From: Protonemura montana
Taxonomy: Eukaryota; Arthropoda; Insecta; Plecoptera; Nemouridae
Assembly: GCA_947568835.1 (NCBI GenBank)
Contig: OX387602.1
Location: forward strand, 1,086,570-1,150,569
DNA: 64,000 bases
Direction: 5' to 3'
Shown piece after piece: positions 25,906 through 36,196 of the stretch. Below the pieces are notes generated by a model. It made no database searches, had not been told where the DNA came from, and worked only from the letters and a program-made list of their open reading frames with translations. The position numbers and the translations under genes are program-made. The stretch's first letter is position 1; the number at the start of each line of letters is the position of its first letter.

Positions 25906-26169
25906 TGCTTCATCGCCCCTCACTCAGCGCCCTGATTTTAAACGAGCAAAACATATCGACCTGGACCAAATGGCGACGTGCACTCGGCCGAGATTGAAAA
26001 GCAAGAAAGTAATAAACCGTTATTAGCGTCCAGTCTTCAGAACACTCTGACCCCAACCAGTTGCCAAAAACAGGGCAAAAAGTAATATGTCATCGCTATT
26101 TCAAACAGAGTCGTCGACACCCCTTCGCGTCCCGATCCACGTCGGGTTCCGAACAGAGAACGACGCGAC

Positions 26170-26188
26170 TCACCCCCCCCCCCCCCCC
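26170..26188. repeat. Poly-C run
   Basis: C homopolymer in Pax3/7 intron 3. Confidence 0.9.
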
Positions 26189-26491
26189 CTGCTCAGCGCC
26201 CCGCCCCTTCTCGCGAGCTCACTTGTCAAAAGGTATTACATATAAGACACCCTGCGGCTTGACAGAAGTTCCCATTTATCACCTTGTGCCGAGGCCCACA
26301 CACATTGCAAATCATTGGGTCTCTCTCGCACAACCGACCACCACCACTGCGTCGGTCTCGCTCTAGCGGCGGCATCTCTTGCTCTGGTGACGTAGTCCTT
26401 GGTGCTTACATGCAGCAAATCAAAGACTTTGAGTAGGTATTATTTATCAGTCACTAATACATAATCGGACAAGCAGCTCAACAAATTAGTA

Positions 26492-26515
26492 CCCCCCTCC
26501 CCCCCCCCCCCCCCC
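26492..26515. repeat. C-rich run with single T interruption
   Basis: CCCCCCTCC followed by a C homopolymer, in Pax3/7 intron 3. Confidence 0.85.
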
Positions 26516-26584
26516 TCACCCAGGTATGTAAGCCCTGTCAATCTGTCAGACCCAGGCGAGAACGCGTCGTCGCGCTTGCGCACG

Positions 26585-26659
26585 TGGGACGGGACGGGAC
26601 GGGACGGGACGGGACGGGACGGGACGGGACGGGACGGGACGGGACGGGACGGGACGGGA
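26585..26659. repeat. (GGGAC)15 microsatellite
   Basis: Perfect pentanucleotide repeat in Pax3/7 intron 3. Confidence 0.95.
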
Positions 26660-26905
26660 TTAATATCTTTACTATGTTTTGTGAGGAATCCATTTCGCAC
26701 CGCGAGTAGTCAAAGATTAGCTCGGCGTATGACAAGCAGCGGCTGAAACTCACACTGAACTAAACATGCACAAAAAACTAATAAAATTGAAATAATTTGG
26801 CCTTAATTTTAAACCTTGATTTGCAATTGCCTGGCAAATGTTTCTAGCTTACTTTATGCAGAGTCATACCGAGCAGACCACTTCTCAAGGCGGTTAGTGC
26901 CAAGG

Positions 26906-27456
26906 TAGGCTACTAGATAGGCTACTAGATAGGCTACTAGATAGGCTACTAGATAGGCTACTAGATAGGCTACTAGATAGGCTACTAGATAGGCTACTAG
27001 ATAGGCTACTAGATAGGCTACTAGATAGGCTACTAGATAGGCTACTAGATAGGCTACTAGATAGGCTACTAGATAGGCTACTAGATAGGCTACTAGATAG
27101 GCTACTAGATAGGCTACTAGATAGGCTACTAGATAGGCTACTAGATAGGCTACTAGATAGGCTACTAGATAGGCTACTAGATAGGCTACTAGATAGGCTA
27201 CTAGATAGGCTACTAGATAGGCTACTAGATAGGCTACTAGATAGGCTACTAGATAGGCTACTAGATAGGCTACTAGATAGGCCACTAGATAGGCTACTAG
27301 ATAGGCTACTAGATAGGCTACTAGATAGGCTACTAGATAGGCTACTAGATAGGCTACTAGATAGGCTACTAGATAGGCTACTAGATAGGCTACTAGATAG
27401 GCTACTAGATAGGCTACTAGATAGGCTACTAGGTAGGCTACTAGATAGGCTACTAG
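26906..27456. repeat. 12-bp minisatellite (TAGGCTACTAGA)46 beside the homeobox exon
   Basis: About 46 units, nearly identical; the only changes I see are GGCCACTAGA near 27279 and an AGGTAGGC near 27430. It ends 45 bp before the exon. The remaining intron end (ACTGATCTTAAAT...CCTTATTTCAG) has no AG before the acceptor and contains a CTGAT branch-like site, so splicing signals seem intact. Confidence 0.96.
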
Positions 27457-27501
27457 GATCATGACTGATCTTAAATATTCGATTCGTGGTCCTTATTTCA
27501 G

Positions 27502-28277
27502 GCCGTTGCGCAGACGAGTCGGATACAGAGTCCGAGCCGGGGATCGCGCTCAAGAGGAAGCAGCGTCGCAGTCGCACCACCTTCTCCGGTGACCAGCTGG
27601 AGGAACTCGAGGTGGCCTTCCAGCGTACACAGTACCCGGACGTGTACGTACGCGAGGAGCTCGCCCAAAGAACGGAACTGACCGAGGCACGCATACAAGT
27701 GTGGTTCAGCAACCGTAGAGCCCGTTGTCGCAAACACGCCGGCAGCATCCCGCTGCCTCTGCCTTCAATGGGCTACCAGTACGCGCCCGCCGCCATTGAC
27801 GTCGCGACGCCGGCGTCGACGCCGGCCGCCTGCTGGAGCCGCAGTGCCGCGCAGTTCGGGAACTATCAGACGCTCATGCAGCATCAACAGCATCAGCAAC
27901 ACAACGCGCAGCTGCAAGCTTCGCTGGAGCAATCGTGTCTTGGATCGCCGGTGACGACATCATCGGTACCGTGCCTGATGGCGACGTCCAGCGCCGAGTA
28001 CCACCCTGCGGCGTCAGGGGCGTCGATGCCCGAGGGAATGTGGGGCTCGCGGCTCCCCCATGAGTCTTGGTCCCACGGGCTTCCGATCACCGATGCTGGA
28101 TACGGTTTGCTTGGCGCTTCCGACGCGTTCGGTGGCGGCGGGGGCGGCGGTGGCGGCGGCGGGCAGCACTACGGCTCACACTTTGGTGGCCATCAGACCA
28201 CGCACCACCAGCACCCAAGCCAATTCAACCCGTTCAACACCAAGTCAAGTGTGACCAGCACCCTAGGGATTTACTGA
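27502..28277 (+). CDS. Pax3/7: Pax3/7 exon 4: homeodomain and C-terminal tail
   Basis: Starts after the acceptor ccttatttcag and runs to TGA at 28275-28277. It completes a 421-aa sequence-specific transcription factor, expected in the nucleus and in segmentation and neurogenesis. Residues 165-183 are acidic then basic ([14 protein letters not shown]), followed by a paired-class homeodomain (about 184-243) with the Pax-typical Ser at position 50 ([10 protein letters not shown]) plus Trp48, Phe49 and Asn51. Position 56 is Cys where Leu or Trp is more usual. The 178-residue tail is rich in Gln, His, Ser and Ala, has an 11-residue Gly run near 372-382, and ends TSTLGIY. The tail has no recognised domain. 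Among fly homologues it is closest in layout to gsb/gsb-n because of the octapeptide. Confidence 0.96.
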
Positions 28278-30163
28278 CGCATGTGAGCGACATAGCATGT
28301 TCGTCTTCCCGCCACCGTCCTCAACATCTTTGTGCCTCTACTTCGTTCTATCAATCTGCAGAGTGTGCTAGTTTCAGTTTTACTCTGCAGGTGTCGCAGA
28401 CCCAACGTGACATGCGAAATGCTGTCGAATCTCTTTGTGCATCTCCTTTTGATGCTCTTTACATCTTGAAATCAAATCCCTTTCGCTGGGCATTTAAACC
28501 GCTTCGAGTGCCGATCTCGGGATGTAACGCGCTTGTGATTCTTGTCCACCGAAGAATGCACCTTTGAGAGGCAATCAAATGTTACACAGGATTTGGTACA
28601 AATAATGAACTCCACGATTCACGACACTATTTCTTGCATTTTATGTGCAACGTCACGAAATGTTGTCAATATTGTTGAAAGCAGTGAAATGACCGAAGTG
28701 CATGTTATGTTATGTTAAAGACGCGACTCGGCTGGCGTTCTTGAGATGACATCACTCATCATCCATCAACTTGGCGACTTCATGAGACTCTTTTCAGCTC
28801 ACAATGTCTTTCACGATACCAACTTACTTTTTTTTCAAGTGGATAAGATATCTTTGAAGCCTTTGTAAAACGTGTCGAGAGTGCCATAACTCAAGCTATG
28901 AGATACCTGGCACCTCCACAGCATAGCACCGACGATATAGGAAATATAATTTTAGAACGAATCTAATCTAACCTAACCTGTCCTGTGCAGTTAGATGTGT
29001 AAAATAACTGATGTACTGTAAATAATTAAACGTAAGACTGATGATTTATAAACTTTGTGTTTTAGCTTTTAATACCTAAACCTCAAAACAATTGAATTCT
29101 CTGGGTGAAAATGGCGCCCAGTTTCCTGTTAGCTAGTTGAAAGTTAATGATATACAATCATTGGTAATGCATTGAACGGTCGCACGCCCCACGAGTTTAG
29201 AATTGTGCCAGATATTAGCCGCTCTTGACAACTTATCTCAATTCCTTGCCACGGCTACAAACTTAGCGGTACTTTATTCAGAATAATTGCTTCTCTCAGC
29301 AAAATAGGGGCTTCACCGCATTAAAAAAGAAGACATCGAGATTTCATGGCAAAGCACCGAGCTATTTTCCCCTGCCAATTAGCGTACAATTGTCCTTTAA
29401 TACTTGTAGGCGGCGGCGGCGGCGGCTTACACCCAACCCCAGGACAGCCAGCATTGCGTACCAATACCCTCGGATTTCTTGCTCGGCATGCAGGTCGCTC
29501 TCTTACCTCTCACCAAGCATAGCAAGGCTCGCTGACTTTTCATCATAAATCACAACAACTCAATACAAAAATCAATAAAACCCCGCAATTCAATTGACCT
29601 GCGCAACCGGTGTCAAAATCAGCGCTTGAAAAATATAATCCAGACGCGATCTTGGGAAGCCCCTTTCTATCAGGCAACCAGCAATCCTAATGCCTATACT
29701 ACACTTTATTGTAAAATTATTGGAGTCACCTTCCACTAGATTTTGCTTGAGTATATTTTATCCTGAATGCAGCAGAATATTCCTCCTAGACATGAAAGCT
29801 GAAAGTCGATCGCAGAGTTGAGACGTGGTGTTGCACAACCCGGCCGACGGAAGTCGATAGCGAGGTGAGTAGAGTGATCTCAAGAGCCCTCGATGTGACA
29901 TAGAGAGGCGCTAGACATCTTATGTGGGGGGCGTTTCACCAGCTTTCAGCAAACAATGCATCACGGCAATGCCAGACGGTAATGTTTACGAAGAAGATAC
30001 TGCCTGGGATCACTTGCATTTATTTGTTTTGCAAAATAAAATTGCATAAAAGCTTTACAAGTCCCCAGTTTTCGGATGTAACGCTTGAAATAGAGGAACT
30101 CTGCGGCATACGGTCGACAACCTTTCTCTGTCGCGCACAAAGAAGTGATTTTGTATTAGGATG
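28278..30163. other. 3' flank of Pax3/7, no further gene recognised
   Basis: Presumably starts with the Pax 3' UTR; a weak ATTAAA at about 29024 and an AATAAA near 29574 are candidate poly(A) signals. No other coding exon is recognised. Confidence 0.4.
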
Positions 30164-30475
30164 AAATCTTATTTAAATTGCAAACGCTTGCAATGCGCGG
30201 GGTATTTTATTATTAACAACACTATATAACCGTCTCAAAAATTGATGCCCATTAGAATCAGAGTGACTGTGAGTATTCACAGCCTCTTGGTTCTACTCCT
30301 TGGAGATCCGTCATTCTCATCAAATACACTAAAATCGTCTCTAAAAGCCAGTGTCCAAGTAGCTCAACTCAATGGTTCAGAGCAACACCCGTGAGAGGTG
30401 GAGATCGGGGTTCGAGTCCGCGTTCGGGGATCAATTTTTGAGACGGTTATAGTGTTCATAATAAAAAAAAATAGA
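30164..30475 (+). mobile_element. Inverted-repeat element with tRNA-like core, short copy
   Basis: Left part: TTGCAAACGCTTGCAATGCG then TTATTATTAACAACAC...CCGTCTCAAAAATTGATG. Right part (about 30430-30466): ATCAATTTTTGAGACGGTTA and TAGTGTTCATAATAA, the reverse complement of the left part. Between them at about 30352-30428 lies a tRNA-like segment with an A-box-like TAGCTCAACTCAATGG and a perfect B-box GGTTCGAGTCC, separated by about tRNA spacing. I read it as a non-autonomous element with terminal inverted repeats and a tRNA-derived (SINE-like) core. No transposase frame is present. Confidence 0.75.
30352..30428 (+). pseudogene. tRNA-like sequence within the element
   Basis: Box A-like and box B motifs are spaced as in a tRNA gene, but the anticodon arm (CACCCGTGAGAGGTG) lacks the usual U33 arrangement and the acceptor stem does not pair. 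It is a tRNA-derived promoter module, not a functional tRNA. Confidence 0.6.
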
Positions 30476-31076
30476 TTTTGTCTTAGAAAACTGATATATT
30501 AATTATAATTCTTATTATTTGTATTTGTTTATTTCTCGATTGACCAAAAACTTTGGTATGAGACATGTCATTACAATAATTACATGTTTACACAGTCTTT
30601 ACATATTTTAGTCTTAAAGGCTAAAATACTATTTACAGAATAAAATGCGTTATCTGCTAAGAATTTTTTCACATTCATTTTAAATACCTCGAATCTCTTT
30701 TGGTTTTTTTGGTGTTGAAAATGGGCAATATTTTGTTATAAATTAATAACCCAAGCGTAAGTCGTGGTTGAATTACATGCACTGAGTGATGTTAGCTAAT
30801 TTCAAATATTTTGATTCTAGTAAAGATTTAGTTTGCAATCAGCTGCACAATGACAACTTGACCCGACTTTATGTTGTGGCTTAAACTTATCACTGGTGTA
30901 AAAAAAGAGGCCAAAATACATCACTGAAATGGTCAAAATAGTCTCTCCATGATGAAATATTTGATGTAAGTGAGGGATGAAAGTGATGCGATTGGTAATT
31001 AGTCGAGTTGCTATGATAACCGGGCAGAGAAAAAAACTGATGCTTAGTTCCGGTGGAATAAGAATGTCATTTTTAG

Positions 31077-31988
31077 AAGCTCTGTCAGGCGATCTCAGCA
31101 TCTTCATGGCTACCAAACGTTGAATCTACCATTGAACCTCATATGCTAGGCCATGATATACCCGTGGTAACATAAGATAGCAGAATTGAGAAGCTCTGTC
31201 AGGCGATCTCAGCATCTCCATGGCTACCAAACGTTGAATCTACCATTGAACCTCCTATGCTAGGCCATGATATACACGTGGTAACATAAGATAGCAGAAT
31301 TGAGAAGCTCTGTCAGGCAATCTCAGCATCTTCATGGCTACCAAACGTTGAATCTACCATTGAACCTCATATGCTAGGCCATGATATACCCGTGGTAACA
31401 TAAGATAGCAGAATTGAGAAGCTCTGTCAGGCGATCTCAGCATCTCCATGGCTACCAAACGTTGAATCTACCATTGAACCTCATATGCTAGGCCATGATA
31501 TACCCGTGGTAACATAAGATAGCAGAATTGAGAAGCTCTGTCAGGCAATCTCAGCATCTTCATGGCTACCAAACGTTGAATCTACCATTGAACCTCATAT
31601 GCTAGGCCATGATATACCCGTGGTAACATAAGATAGCAGAATTGAGAAGCTCTGTCAGGCGATCTCAGCATCTCCATGGCTACCAAACGTTAAATCTACC
31701 ATTAAACCTCCTATGCTAGGCCATGATATACCCGTGGTAACATAAGATAGCAGAATTGAGAAGCTCTGTCAGGCGATTTCAGCATCTCCATGGCTACCAA
31801 ACGTTAAATCTACCATTAAACCTCCTATGCTAGGCCATGATATACCCGTGGTAACATAAGATAGCAGAATTGAGAAGCTCTGTCAGGCGATCTCAGCATC
31901 TCCATGGCTACCAAACGTTGAATCTACCATTGAACCTCCTATGCTAGGCCATGATATACCCGTGGTAACATAAGATAGCAGAATTGAG
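31077..31988. repeat. 114-bp tandem satellite, 8 copies
   Basis: Units start with AGCTCTGTCAGGCGATCTCA, at 31081 and then every 114 bases. Variants alternate (CTCCATGG versus CTTCATGG; CCTCATATG versus CCTCCTATG) in a pattern that suggests two-unit blocks were duplicated. It lies between the two inverted copies of the tRNA-like element. Confidence 0.95.
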
Positions 31989-32340
31989 CAGCTCCCCTAA
32001 GCCCCCCCCCCCCCCCTTCCACTCTCTCGGACGGTCGTTGGCGCATTCGAAATTGAAATACGCTTCAAAAGAACGGGACATGCGTTCATCTTATTCAAGA
32101 TTAATTTCATGGAAGTTGGAAAAATATGCCAGCTCTGCTCGCATATTATTACTGAAGCATGCGCTTGCTATATCTGTTTGTGTGCAAATGGTAAACAATT
32201 TTCTCATACGGGAATGCAACTTACATGCTAAATCTTGTACATCAACTTTGTTTAACAAATATTCCAAACATTTTGATGAACGGCATCAAAGAAAGGCACT
32301 AGAAGCTAAACATTAGAAGCATGTTCTTCCATACATAACT

Positions 32341-35300
32341 TACATCCTTTATTTATTATTATCAACACTAAAAACGTCTCAAAAATTGATGCCCAAACGG
32401 GGACTCGAAACCCGATCTCCACCTGTCACGGGTGTTGCTCTAACCAATTGAGCTACTTGAACCCCGATCTCCACCTGTCACGGGTGTTGCTCTAACCAAT
32501 TGAGCTACTTAGACCCCGATCTCCACCTGTCGCGGGTGTTGCTCTAACCAATTGAGCTACTTGGACCACGATCTCCACCTGTCGCGAGTGTTGCTCTAAC
32601 CAATTGAGCTACTTGAACCCCGATCTCCACCTGTCACGGGTGTTGATCTAACCCATTGAGCTACTTGAACCCCGATCTCCACCTGTCACGGGTGTTGCTC
32701 TAACCAATTGAGCTACTTGAACCCCGATCTCCACCTGTCGCGGGTGTTGGTCTAACCAATTGAGCTACTTGGACCCCGATCTCCACCTGTCACGGGTGTT
32801 GCTCTAACCAATTGAGCTACTTGAACCCCGATCTCCACCTGTCGCGGGTGTTGGTCTAACCAATTTAGCTACTTGGACCCCGATCTCCACCTGTCACGGG
32901 TGTTGATCTAACCAATTGAGCTACTTGGACCCCGATCTCCACCTGTCACGGGTGTTGATCTAACCCATTGAGCTACTTGGACCCCGATCTCCACCTGTCA
33001 CGGGTGTTGCTCTAACCAATTGAGCTACTTGAACCCCGATCTCCACCTGTCGCGGGTGTTGGTCTAACCAATTTAGCTACTTGGACCCCGATCTCCACCT
33101 GTCGCGGGTGTTGCTCTAACCAATTGAGCTACTTGGACCCCGATCTCCACCTGTCACGGGTGTTGATCTAACCCATTGAGCTACTTGGACCCCGATCTCC
33201 ACCTGTCACGGGTGTTGCTCTAACCAATTGAGCTACTTGAACCCCGATCTCCACCTGTCGCGGGTGTTGGTCTAACCAATTTAGCTACTTGGACCCCGAT
33301 CTCCACCTGTCACGGGTGTTGATCTAACCCATTGAGCTACTTGGACCCCGATCTCCACCTGTCGCGGGTGTTGGTCTAACCAATTGAGCTACTTGGACCC
33401 CGATCTCCACCTGTCACGGGTGTTGACCTAACCAATTGAGCTACTTGAACCCCGATCTCCACCTGTCGCGGGTGTTGGTCTAACCAATTTAGCTACTTGG
33501 ACCCCGATCTCCACCTGTCACGGGTGTTGATCTAACCCATTGAGCTATTTGGACCCCGATCTCCACCTGTCGCGGGTGTTGGTCTAACCAATTGAGCTAC
33601 TTGGACCCCGATCTCCACCTGTCACGGGTGTTGATCTAACCAATTGAGCTACTTGGACCCCGATCTCCACCTGTCACGGGTGTTGATCTAACCCATTGAG
33701 CTACTTGGACCCCGATCTCCACCTGTCACGGGTGTTGCTCTAACCAATTGAGCTACTTGAACCCCGATCTCCACCTGTCGCGGGTGTTGGTCTAACCAAT
33801 TTAGCTACTTGGACCCCGATCTCCACCTGTCACGGGTGTTGATCTAACCAATTGAGCTACTTGGACCCCGATCTCCACCTGTCACGGGTGTTGATCTAAC
33901 CCATTGAGCTACTTGGACCCCGATCTCCACCTGTCACGGGTGTTGCTCTAACCAATTGAGCTACTTGAACCCCGATCTCCACCTGTCGCGGGTGTTGGTC
34001 TAACCAATTTAGCTACTTGGACCCCGATCTCCACCTGTCGCGGGTGTTGCTCTAACCAATTGAGCTACTTGGACCCCGATCTCCACCTGTCACGGGTGTT
34101 GATCTAACCCATTGAGCTACTTGGACCCCGATCTCCACCTGTCACGGGTGTTGCTCTAACCAATTGAGCTACTTGAACCCCGATCTCCACCTGTCACGGG
34201 TGTTGATCTAACCCATTGAGCTACTTGGACCCCGATCTCCACCTGTCGCGGGTGTTGCTCTAACCAATTGAGCTACTTGGACCCCGATCTCCACCTGTCG
34301 CGGGTGTTGCTCTAACCAATTGAGCTACTTGGACCCCGATCTCCACCTGTCACGGGTGTTGATCTAACCAATTGAGCTACTTGGACCCCGATCTCCACCT
34401 GTCACGGGTGTTGATCTAACCCATTGAGCTACTTGGACCCCGATCTCCACCTGTCACGGGTGTTGCTCTAACCAATTGAGCTACTTGAACCACGATTTCC
34501 ACCTGTCGCGGGTGTTGGTCTAACCAATTTAGCTACTTGGACCCCGATCTTCACCTGTCACGGGTGTTGATCTAACCCATTGAGCTACTTGGACCCCGAT
34601 CTCTACCTGTCGCGGGTGTTGGTCTAACCAATTGAGCTTCTTGGACCCCGATCTCCACCTGTCACGGGTGTTGATCTAACCAATTGAGCTACTTGGACCC
34701 CGATCTCCACCTGTCACGGGTGTTGATCTAACCAATTGAGCTACTTGAACCCCGATCTCCACCTGTCGCGGGTGTTGGTCTAACCAATTTAGCTACTTGG
34801 ACCCCGATCTCCACCTGTCGCAGGTGTTGTTCTAACCAATTGAGCTACTTGAACCCCGATCTCCACCTGTCACGGGTGTTGATCTAACCCATTGAGCTAC
34901 TTGGACCCCGATCTCCACCTGTCACGGGTGTTGATCTAACCCATTGAGCTACTTGGACCCCGATCTCCACCTGTCGCGGGTGTTGCTCTAACCAATTGAG
35001 CTACTTGGACCCCGATCTCCACCTGTCGCGGGTGTTGCTCTAACCAATCGAGCTACTTGGACCCCGATCTCCACCTGTCACGGGTGTTGATCTAACCCAT
35101 TGAGCTACTTGGACCCCGATCTCTACCTGTCGCGGGTGTTGCTCTAACCAATTGAGCTACTTGGACCCCGATCTCCACCTGTCGCGGGTGTTGCTCTAAC
35201 CAATCGAGCTACTTGGACCCCGATCTCCACCTGTCACGGGTGTTGATCTAACCCATTGAGCTACTTGGACCCCGATCTCTACCTGTCGCGGGTGTTGCTC

Positions 35301-35966
35301 TAACCAATTGAGCTACTTGGACCCCGATCTCCACCTGTCGCGGGTGTTGCTCTAACCAATCGAGCTACTTGGACCCCGATCTCCACCTGTCACGGGTGTT
35401 GATCTAACCCATTGAGCTACTTGGACCCCGATCTCTACCTGTCGCGGGTGTTGCTCTAACCAATTGAGCTACTTGGACCCCGATCTCCACCTGTCGCGGG
35501 TGTTGCTCTAACCAATCGAGCTACTTGGACCCCGATCTCCACCTGTCACGGGTGTTGATCTAACCCATTGAGCTACTTGGACCCCGATCTCTACCTGTCG
35601 CGGGTGTTGCTCTAACCAATTGAGCTACTTGGACCCCGATCTCCACCTGTCGCGGGTGTTGCTCTAACCAATCGAGCTACTTGGACCCCGATCTCCACCT
35701 GTCACGGGTGTTGATCTAACCCATTGAGCTACTTGGACCCCGATCTCTACCTGTCGCGGGTGTTGCTCTAACCAATTGAGCTACTTGGACCCCGATCTCC
35801 ACCTGTCGCGGGTGTTGCTCTAACCAATTGAGCTACTTGGACACTGACTTTTTAAGATGATTTAAGTGCATTTTAGTGCATCAATATTTGAGACGTTCAT
35901 AATGTTGATAATAATAAACTACCCGGCGCATTGCATTGCAAGCGTTTGCAATTTCAATACGATTTC
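32341..35966 (-). mobile_element. Inverted-repeat element with tRNA-like core, satellite-expanded copy
   Basis: The same family as 30164-30475 in the opposite orientation. The left end has TTATTATTATCAACAC...ACGTCTCAAAAATTGATGCC. The right end has GCATCAATATTTGAGACGTT...GTTGATAATAATAAA followed by GCATTGCAAGCGTTTGCAAT, the reverse complement of the left flank of the short copy. The interior is the 52-bp satellite listed separately. The shared flank shows the family extends beyond the inverted repeats. Confidence 0.78.
32409..35848 (-). repeat. 52-bp satellite made of tRNA-like units, about 66 copies
   Basis: Minus-strand unit: TTCAAGTAGCTCAATTGGTT then AGAGCAACACCCGTGACAGG then TGGAGATCGGGG. 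Each unit carries a perfect box A (TAGCTCAATTGG) and, across the junction, a partial B-box (GGTTCAAG). One nearly full B-box (GTTTCGAGTCC) survives at the array's promoter-distal end, near 32400-32412. Three main variants (CACGGGTGTTGCTC, CGCGGGTGTTGGTC, CACGGGTGTTGATCTAACCC) are interleaved. From about 35070 to 35840 they form a 156-bp three-unit higher-order repeat, about five times. Confidence 0.93.
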
Positions 35967-36196
35967 AACAAACCGACATCGTTATTTCCCATCTCTGATT
36001 TCAGCTAAGCAGGTCCGGGTTAAAATTTACATTTGAATGTTTTCCCCGCAAATTAAAAATGTATTCTCTCCTTATTTTTTCGTTTTCTCAAAATTTTGCT
36101 TCAAATCTTGCCCAACTCGGTCAACCCTTCAATACTACTTATAAACTTCATCTGCGCTGCTCGCATTCAAAATCCACGATCCAAACCAAGACATCA

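Larger units (their letters stand above)
21150..27501 (+). other. Pax3/7 intron 3, minisatellite-rich
   Basis: About 6.35 kb between the octapeptide exon and the homeobox exon, bounded by gtaagc and ttatttcag. It contains four separate tandem arrays (23093-23221, 25045-25905, 26585-26659, 26906-27456) and two C homopolymers. No additional in-phase exon is needed, since exons 3 and 4 join directly in phase 1. Confidence 0.75.

Noticed and set aside
24711-25997. A 428-codon Pro/Gln/Ala frame in Pax3/7 intron 3
   Set aside because: It consists of CCCCAATG/CCCCAAGC units, with several competing frames on both strands, inside an intron between two phase-matched Pax exons.
26894-27748. A 284-codon minus-strand frame across the Pax homeobox exon
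   Set aside because: Its first part is the antisense shadow of the homeodomain and the rest a Ser/Leu translation of the TAGGCTACTAGA array.
32409-35848. CRISPR array or cluster of functional tRNA genes
   Set aside because: There are no spacers and the host is an animal. Units lack a full B-box, a pairing acceptor stem and a normal anticodon loop, so they are not tRNA genes.
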